A DNA stretch of 64,000 nucleotides from the NCBI GenBank assembly GCA_944325435.1, contig CALVAC010000016.1, positions 1 through 64,000 on the forward strand, read 5' to 3'. Below, one piece after another: positions 58,573 to 64,000 of this stretch. The number at the start of each line of letters is the position of its first letter. Positions within the stretch are counted from its first letter, which is position 1. This stretch comes from an uncultured Bacteroidales bacterium. Its GTDB lineage: Bacteria > Bacteroidota > Bacteroidia > Bacteroidales > UBA932. The notes beneath the pieces were generated by a model, which did not search any database, was not told where the DNA came from, and was given only the letters and a program-made list of their open reading frames with translations. The position numbers and the translations under genes are program-made.

Positions 58573-59195
58573 TTCTTCAGCAATTTAAGTAAAGTACGGA
58601 TTGAATCGGCCTTTTTGCCGACCTTGATATATTCCTCAAACAACCGGGCATCCATCTGCATAAAATCCTCCCTTTCCATCCGGATATCCTCTTCTAGATA
58701 AATCTCGGCTTCTTTCAGATAACGCAAATTCACTTTTGAAGAATTAGCAATCAGATCACACAGAGCCTTTTCCGGCGTAGCAATCACAAACGCATAGCCA
58801 TCTTTCTTGAGGCTTGTCAACCCAACAGAGAATGCGGCTTTCGAGATATGCGTATATTCAAACCGTCCAAATGGCGTGTCAAAGTTCTTGGCATACTTCA
58901 AAGTCATGGACTGTTTGGTGTAAACCTCTTCCGGTATCAGCCCATAATAGCGCAGAGCCGATGACATGGAAACATACGAGGGGGCATACAGATGATTGGC
59001 TATCAGTTCTGTTGAAAGTGTTTTCCCGGTTATTTCCGGACTGCACACATAAAGTCCCTTCTTGAGGCGTATTATCTGTTTGTCACGCTCAAGCAACCTG
59101 AGTTTCTGGCTTCCGCCCCTGATATGAGGAAACAGGGACTCCAAAACGGAAGCCGTAACAGGGATATTCCCTAACTGTCGCAATGGATTGTTCAT
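58569..59195 (-). CDS. abiEi: AbiEi-family antitoxin/repressor
   Basis: A 208-residue antitoxin. The N-terminal winged-helix region (VTASVLESLFPHIRGGSQKL, DKQIIRLKKGLYVC) matches AbiEi-type autoregulators. The C-terminal domain carries YVSMSSALRYYGLIPE and TPEKALCDLI. In known AbiE systems this protein represses its own promoter and counteracts the toxin without a stable complex. The ATG at 59195 lies only about 5 bp after the predicted -7 box, so the transcript may be leaderless. The gene is A+T-rich. Confidence 0.9.
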   Translation of the reverse strand: MNNPLRQLGNIPVTASVLESLFPHIRGGSQKLRLLERDKQIIRLKKGLYVCSPEITGKTLSTELIANHLYAPSYVSMSSALRYYGLIPEEVYTKQSMTLKYAKNFDTPFGRFEYTHISKAAFSVGLTSLKKDGYAFVIATPEKALCDLIANSSKVNLRYLKEAEIYLEEDIRMEREDFMQMDARLFEEYIKVGKKADSIRTLLKLLKK

Positions 59196-59199
59196 GGCA

Positions 59200-59207
59200 C
59201 AAAGATA
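59200..59207 (-). promoter_or_regulatory. -7 box of the abiEi-abiEii operon
   Basis: The minus strand reads TATCTTTG, an exact TAnnTTTG match, immediately upstream of the abiEi ATG. TTTG (59224-59227) is 16 bp upstream, shorter than usual. An imperfect inverted repeat (AAAGTATATT / AATATATCTTT, 59225-59245) overlaps the upstream part and could be the AbiEi operator. Confidence 0.5.
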
Positions 59208-59311
59208 GCAATTATTTTAATAGCAAAGTATATTAAATATATCTTTCTGCACAAAATATTGCTATTGTATAAGTGATCTTTTTGTAATCTTTTTGTGATA
59301 TTCTACGCTTT

Positions 59312-59356
59312 TCAAAATAAAATGAGGCCGGTTCAGATATTCCTGGCGGCCTCATT
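59312..59356 (-). terminator. Intrinsic terminator of the META-domain gene
   Basis: AATGAGGCCG (59321-59330) pairs perfectly with 59347-59356 across a 16-nt loop. Read on the minus strand it lies 40 bp after the lipoprotein stop and is followed by TTATTTTG. It insulates the accessory island from this gene. Confidence 0.7.
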
Positions 59357-59395
59357 AAAACTATTCTGATGTACGGATTCTGATTGCGGAAAGTG

Positions 59396-59812
59396 TCATT
59401 TCCGGACGAGGGAAAGGACGGCGGCGCCGGTTGAGTCGCGCAACTCGATGGCGCCTGAAGATGCGGCCTTGACTGTCCTTGCTGCATCGAGAGCATCAAG
59501 TATCTTACGCTCCGCCTCCATCCATTCCTGAGGGCCGGCCATCATCGTGGACATCGCCGGTCCGAGTTCCAGCTTGTTGCCGTCAATCGAATAGGTGGAG
59601 TTGATGATGTTCACCCCCGTATTGCCATGCAGTCTCCCTTCTGCGGGGTCAAAACTGAGGAATGGGGCTTCCTGTCCTTCGAGAAGTGCGGGAAGTGTCT
59701 CTCCGTTCACTTCATTCACTGTCCAGTCCCCTGCTATGTCCACTTTCTGGCAGCAGGATGAAATGGCGAATATGCCGGCAGCGATGGCTGCTAATGTAAT
59801 CATCTTTTTCAT
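59396..59812 (-). CDS. META/HslJ-like domain lipoprotein
   Basis: A 138-residue lipoprotein (lipobox ISSC). The body has the META-domain pattern: IAGDWTVNEVNGETLP, then FLSFDPAEGRLHGNTGVNII and KLELGPAMSTMMAGP, ending with repeated strands. META/HslJ-like lipoproteins are linked to heat shock or envelope stress in other bacteria; the role here is not known. It stands alone, with its own terminator, between the accessory island and the car genes. Confidence 0.85.
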   Translation of the reverse strand: MKKMITLAAIAAGIFAISSCCQKVDIAGDWTVNEVNGETLPALLEGQEAPFLSFDPAEGRLHGNTGVNIINSTYSIDGNKLELGPAMSTMMAGPQEWMEAERKILDALDAARTVKAASSGAIELRDSTGAAVLSLVRK

Positions 59813-59858
59813 TATGTTCTTTTTTTTGTTTTACAATATTCTGTTACAGATTCTTCGT

Positions 59859-59940
59859 TTCGCTCAGAATGACGATCCATGTTTTCTTGGGCTTCGCTCA
59901 GAATGACGATCCATGTTCTCTTAGGATTCGCTCAGAATGA
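59859..59940. repeat. Tandem intergenic repeat, 34-bp period
   Basis: Three copies of a 34-bp unit start at 59859, 59893 and 59927; the last is partial. The core TTCGCTCAGAATGACGATCC is the reverse complement of the CATTCTGAGCG-type element found scattered between genes in many bacterial genomes. Copies 1 and 2 differ at only a few positions. It lies between the META gene start and carB. Confidence 0.85.
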
Positions 59941-59946
59941 CAATGG

Positions 59947-62900
59947 TCAATACTGGTCCCAGGACTTGATCTGGATCTCATCCTTGGACATGCCGCAGAA
60001 GGCTCTGATGAATGCAGTGGCAAGTCTGGCATTTGTAATCAGCGGAATGTTGAAATCCACAGCCGCGCGCCTGAGCATATAACCGTTCTTCAGTTCCACC
60101 GGAGTGAAATTTTTCGGCACATTGATTTCAAGGTCAATCTCCTTGTCCTGCAGCATCTTCAATGCTGAAGGGAAATGTCCTTTGAGCGAAGGGTCCTCCT
60201 CCTCGCTCGGCCAGAGGACTCTTGTTGCAGGAACATCGTTCTCTATCAGGTATTTGTATGAACCTCCGGTAGCATAGATAGTATATCCGTTCTTTGTCAG
60301 TAGCCTGCATGCACCGAGAAGGTCCGCCTTGTTGAGAGCATCTCCTGAAGAGAGCAGGATATTCTTCGATGGAATATCGTAGCCTACGGACAGTATCGAT
60401 TTGAGGAGAGCCTCGTTGAAATCATCCCCCAGACAACCTACCTCTCCGGTGGATGCCATATCCACACCGAGCACAGGGTCAGCCTGCTGGAGACGGGAGA
60501 ACGAGAACTGGGAAGCCTTGATACCTACATAGTCCAGGTCGAACGCACTCTTGCGAGGAGGCGCCGGCTTCAGGCCGAGCATGACCTTGGTCGCCAGTTC
60601 TATGAGATTTATCTTCAGCACCTTGGAAACAAACGGGAAACTCCTTGATGCCCTGAGGTTGCATTCGATGACCTTTATTGCATTCTCCTTGGCAAGGAAC
60701 TGGATGTTGAATGGTCCGGAAATCTCCAGGGCGGATGCTATTTTCTTTGCTATCTTCTTGATTCTCCGGACAGTCTCTATATAGAGCTTTTGCGGAGGGA
60801 ACTGTATTGTCGCATCACCGGAATGCACTCCGGCAAATTCGATATGTTCCGAAATGGCGTATGCTATCACCTCGCCGTGGTCAGCGACCGCATCGAACTC
60901 GATCTCCTTGCACCTCTGCATGAATTCGCTGACTACGACAGGATGCTTCTGGGACACCTCCGCGGCCATTGCAAGGAAGCGTCTGAGTTCATCCTCGTTG
61001 TAGCATACATTCATCGCCGCACCAGAAAGCACATAAGATGGCCTTACAAGCACAGGGAAGCCGACCTCGTCTATGAACGCGTTGATGTCATCGATAGTCG
61101 TCAGCTCCTTCCATTTAGGCTGGTCGATACCGAGGGCATCCACTATGGATGAGAACTTGTGTCTGTCCTCTGCCTTGTCTATGCTTGTCGCCTTAGTTCC
61201 GAGAATCTCCACACCGCTTTCGTCAAGCCTGAGCGCCAGATTGTTAGGAATCTGTCCCCCGACGGAGACTATCACTCCATGCGGCTGCTCAAGCTCGTAG
61301 ATGTCCATCACCCTTTCGTAGGTAAGCTCATCGAAATAGAGCCTGTCGCACATGTCGTAGTCTGTGGATACCGTCTCAGGGTTGTAGTTGATCATCACTC
61401 CCCTGTATCCCTCGGCCCTGATGGTCTGCAGGGCATTGACAGAGCACCAGTCGAACTCGACTGAACTTCCGATACGGTAAGCCCCGGATCCCAACACGAT
61501 CACGGACCTGCGGTCATGTTCGTATCTGATGTCGTTATAGTTTCCGTTATATGTCAGATACAGATAGTTTGTCGCTGCCGGGAACTCGGCGGCAAGTGTA
61601 TCTATCTGCTTTACCACCGGCACTATCCCGTGGGCCTTGCGGAACAGGCGCACAATCTTCTGTGCATCCTCCACATCCATATTCTTGTACACTGCCCTGG
61701 CTATCTGGAAATCGGAGAATCCCTGCTGCTTTGCTGTCCTGAGGAGTTCGACAGGGATCTTCTCGCACACATCATAGCTCTGCAGGGCCTTATGTGTGGC
61801 CACTATATTCTCCAGCTTGTCAAGGAACCATTTGTCAATCTTAGTGAGAGCATGGATCTGATCCACTGTGTATCCGGCAAGCATAGCCTTGGCTATCACG
61901 AAAATACGCCTGTCTGTCGGTTCTCTCAGGGCCTCATCCACATCCGCTACCTTGAGTTCCTTGTTGCCGATGAATCCGTGCGCGCCCTGCCCTATCATCC
62001 TGAGACCCTTCTGGATTGCCTCCTCGAACGACCTCCCTATGGCCATCACTTCACCGACGCTTTTCATTGAAGAGCCGATCTTGCGGGACACACCGTGGAA
62101 CTTGGAAAGGTCCCAACGCGGAATCTTGCACACAATATAGTCGAGGGCCGGCTCGAAAAATGCCGGAGTTGTCTTTGTCACAGAATTCTTCAGATCGAAC
62201 AGTCCGTAACCGAGACCCAGCTTGGCTGCCACGAAAGCGAGCGGATAGCCTGTAGCCTTGGATGCAAGGGCGGAAGAACGGCTCAGACGGGCATTCACTT
62301 CAATCACCCTGTAGTCCATGGCATCAGGATTGAAGGCATACTGAACATTGCATTCTCCCACAATCCCGATATGGCGTACAATCCGGATGGAAAGTTCACG
62401 AAGATAGTGGTACTCGGCATTCGTCAGGGTCTGGGATGGGGCGACAACGATGCTTTCTCCCGTATGGATGCCGAGAGGGTCGAAATTCTCCATGTTGCAG
62501 ACGGTGATGCAGTTGTCGTTTTTGTTACGGACAATCTGGTACTCTATCTCTTTCGAGCTTTTCAGGGTTTTCTCCACAAGAACCTGCGGAGAGAAGGAGA
62601 ACGCCTTGCCGCAGGTTTCCTCTAGTTCTGCCTCGTTGTCACAGAAACCTGAACCGAGACCTCCGAGAGCATACGCCGCACGTATTATGACCGGATATCC
62701 GAGGGCAGCAGCGGCAGCCTTAGCCTCATCCATAGTCTGGGCCGCATGCGACTTGATGGTCTTGACATTGATCTGGTCCAGCTTCTCCACAAAAAGCTCC
62801 CTGTCCTCGGTATCTATAATCGCCTGCACAGGTGTGCCGAGCACCTTCACATCATTGTCCCTGAGCACTCCACTCTTGTACAGCTCCACGCCGCAGTTGA

Positions 62901-63183
62901 GCGCAGTCTGCCCTCCGAATGCAAGGAGAATGCCCTGAGGCTGTTCCTTGCGTATCACTTTCTCCACGAAATATGGAGTGACCGGCAGGAAATATATCTT
63001 GTCCGCCACCTGGTCGGAAGTCTGGACCGTAGCGATGTTAGGGTTGATCAGGACAGTCTCTATGCCTTCCTCCTTGAGGGCTTTGAGAGCCTGTGAACCG
63101 GAATAGTCGAATTCTCCTGCCTCGCCTATCTTCAGTGCCCCTGACCCGAGGATAACCACTTTCTTTATATTGCTGTCTATCAT
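59947..63183 (-). CDS. carB: Carbamoyl-phosphate synthase large subunit
   Basis: A 1078-residue enzyme that makes carbamoyl phosphate for pyrimidine and arginine synthesis from glutamine-derived ammonia, bicarbonate and two ATP. The two homologous halves are visible: GSGALKIGEAGEFDYSGSQA with the first ATP-grasp, and GSGAYRIGSSVEFDWCSVNA with the second. ATP-grasp motifs include VIEVNARLSRSSALASKATG and VIECNLRASRSFPFVSKV. The C-terminus is the allosteric MGS-like domain (GYTIYATGGSYKYLIENDVP). Full length. The ATG is 9 bp after carA. Confidence 0.97.
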   Translation of the reverse strand: MIDSNIKKVVILGSGALKIGEAGEFDYSGSQALKALKEEGIETVLINPNIATVQTSDQVADKIYFLPVTPYFVEKVIRKEQPQGILLAFGGQTALNCGVELYKSGVLRDNDVKVLGTPVQAIIDTEDRELFVEKLDQINVKTIKSHAAQTMDEAKAAAAALGYPVIIRAAYALGGLGSGFCDNEAELEETCGKAFSFSPQVLVEKTLKSSKEIEYQIVRNKNDNCITVCNMENFDPLGIHTGESIVVAPSQTLTNAEYHYLRELSIRIVRHIGIVGECNVQYAFNPDAMDYRVIEVNARLSRSSALASKATGYPLAFVAAKLGLGYGLFDLKNSVTKTTPAFFEPALDYIVCKIPRWDLSKFHGVSRKIGSSMKSVGEVMAIGRSFEEAIQKGLRMIGQGAHGFIGNKELKVADVDEALREPTDRRIFVIAKAMLAGYTVDQIHALTKIDKWFLDKLENIVATHKALQSYDVCEKIPVELLRTAKQQGFSDFQIARAVYKNMDVEDAQKIVRLFRKAHGIVPVVKQIDTLAAEFPAATNYLYLTYNGNYNDIRYEHDRRSVIVLGSGAYRIGSSVEFDWCSVNALQTIRAEGYRGVMINYNPETVSTDYDMCDRLYFDELTYERVMDIYELEQPHGVIVSVGGQIPNNLALRLDESGVEILGTKATSIDKAEDRHKFSSIVDALGIDQPKWKELTTIDDINAFIDEVGFPVLVRPSYVLSGAAMNVCYNEDELRRFLAMAAEVSQKHPVVVSEFMQRCKEIEFDAVADHGEVIAYAISEHIEFAGVHSGDATIQFPPQKLYIETVRRIKKIAKKIASALEISGPFNIQFLAKENAIKVIECNLRASRSFPFVSKVLKINLIELATKVMLGLKPAPPRKSAFDLDYVGIKASQFSFSRLQQADPVLGVDMASTGEVGCLGDDFNEALLKSILSVGYDIPSKNILLSSGDALNKADLLGACRLLTKNGYTIYATGGSYKYLIENDVPATRVLWPSEEEDPSLKGHFPSALKMLQDKEIDLEINVPKNFTPVELKNGYMLRRAAVDFNIPLITNARLATAFIRAFCGMSKDEIQIKSWDQY

Positions 63184-63192
63184 AGCTCTGTC

Positions 63193-64000
63193 TTATAATT
63201 TGGATATGAACTCATCGAAAAGGAACTCCGTGTCCGTAGGGCCGCTGGAAGCTTCAGGATGGAACTGGGCGGAGAAGAACGGCAGCGACCTGTGCCTGAT
63301 TCCCTCGTTTGTGTCATCATTCATATTGATGAACAGCGGCTCCCAATCCTTTCCGAGAGTCCTGTTGTCCACGGCAAAACCGTGATTCTGTGAAGTGATG
63401 AAGCATTTGTTGGTCCCGACCATGCGGACAGGCTGGTTGTGGCTGCGGTGCCCGTATTTCAGCTTGTATGTCTTCGCCCCACCGGCCCTGCACAGCAGCT
63501 GGTTGCCCATACAGATCCCGAAGATAGGCTTCCCCTTGGCCATCGCCTCTCGGATATGGTGCACGGTGATGTCGCAGAACTCCGGATTGCCCGGACCGTT
63601 GGATATGAAAAGCCCGTCGTAGTCAAGGGTGTTGAAGTCATAGTCCCACGGGACACGGATAAGCTCGACACCCCTTCTGATGAAACAGCGGAGAATGTTG
63701 TGCTTCACACCGCAATCCACGAGCACGACTTTCTTTTCCCCGCTCCCGTAACGGATAACCTCCTTGCAGCTGACCACCGCTACCTGGTTCTCACGGTTGG
63801 GGTCAGGGACAGGAAAACTTCTGGACTCTCCCTCGATGACTATCATACCGAGCATCGAGCCGTTCTCCCTGAGCACTTTGGTAAGTTCCCTCGTATCGAT
63901 ACCGTAGATTCCGGGAATCTTCTGCTCCCTGAGCCAGTCCCCGAGACTCCTGACAGCATCCCAATGGCTGTATTTCTCCGAGTAGTCGGAAATCACAAGC
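63193..64000 (-). CDS. carA: Carbamoyl-phosphate synthase small subunit, 5' end outside window
   Basis: The visible part holds the glutamine amidotransferase domain: FGICMGNQLL with the nucleophile Cys (Met and Asn replace the usual Leu and His of GICLGHQ), ITSQNHGFAVD and the catalytic AQFHPEASSGPTDTEFLFDE. The amino-terminal substrate-channel domain, roughly 110 residues, lies beyond the window edge; the in-frame ATG at 63996 is internal. Read in the same direction as carB, 9 bp apart. Confidence 0.93.
   Translation of the reverse strand, partial: LVISDYSEKYSHWDAVRSLGDWLREQKIPGIYGIDTRELTKVLRENGSMLGMIVIEGESRSFPVPDPNRENQVAVVSCKEVIRYGSGEKKVVLVDCGVKHNILRCFIRRGVELIRVPWDYDFNTLDYDGLFISNGPGNPEFCDITVHHIREAMAKGKPIFGICMGNQLLCRAGGAKTYKLKYGHRSHNQPVRMVGTNKCFITSQNHGFAVDNRTLGKDWEPLFINMNDDTNEGIRHRSLPFFSAQFHPEASSGPTDTEFLFDEFISKL

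Noticed and set aside
59859..59940. 34-bp repeats as a CRISPR array
   Set aside because: The copies abut with no unique spacers, and no cas gene is near.

Overview
This window is chromosomal DNA of a Bacteroidota bacterium, most likely order Bacteroidales. The evidence is two SusC/SusD outer-membrane nutrient-uptake loci, many lipoproteins with a Bacteroidota-style lipobox, promoters of the TAnnTTTG type, a Rho factor with a long disordered insert, and a Bacteroidota-type LptD. Most of the window is moderately G+C-rich. Two stretches, about 1-9.2 kb and 56.4-59.3 kb, are clearly more A+T-rich and look like accessory DNA. I cannot name the genus. I found no rRNA, tRNA, CRISPR array, transposase or integrase.

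Region 1 (1-9.3 kb) holds an A+T-rich SusC/SusD locus on the minus strand (susC, susD, a DUF4843-like lipoprotein and a beta-propeller-like lipoprotein) with a good vegetative promoter. The susC gene is a mosaic: the segment for its N-terminal carboxypeptidase-like domain is much more G+C-rich than the rest. Divergent from it is an AlbA_2/HATPase regulator with an in-frame 12-bp tandem repeat.

Region 2 (9.3-26.9 kb) is a polysaccharide utilisation locus on the minus strand: susC with an STN domain, susD, a ComEC-like metallo-beta-lactamase lipoprotein, two paralogous SusE/discoidin-type lipoproteins, a GH99/WbsX-like glycosidase and a cytoplasmic GH13 enzyme. It is controlled by an FecR anti-sigma factor and a divergently placed ECF sigma factor. 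A metallophosphoesterase converges on it.

Region 3 (26.9-43.9 kb) is housekeeping. It has a PPi-type phosphofructokinase, a plus-strand run ligA-yihY-rel-Big_5 lipoprotein-beta-barrel-ispG, then a minus-strand run rsfS-ftsH-cdsA-psd-CNNM transporter. birA diverges from rsfS through a very compact promoter pair.

Region 4 (43.9-56.4 kb) has dnaA-pepD-rpe followed by a fimbrillin-like lipoprotein and a decayed SUMF1 gene, then amidase-mlaD-like genes, lptD and rho. rho ends in a strong intrinsic terminator.

Region 5 (56.4-64 kb) is a small A+T-rich accessory island: a CoiA-like nuclease gene interrupted by one stop codon, an unknown small gene, and an AbiEi/AbiEii type IV toxin-antitoxin pair. 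It is followed by a META-domain lipoprotein, a 34-bp-period intergenic repeat, and carB with a carA cut off by the window edge.
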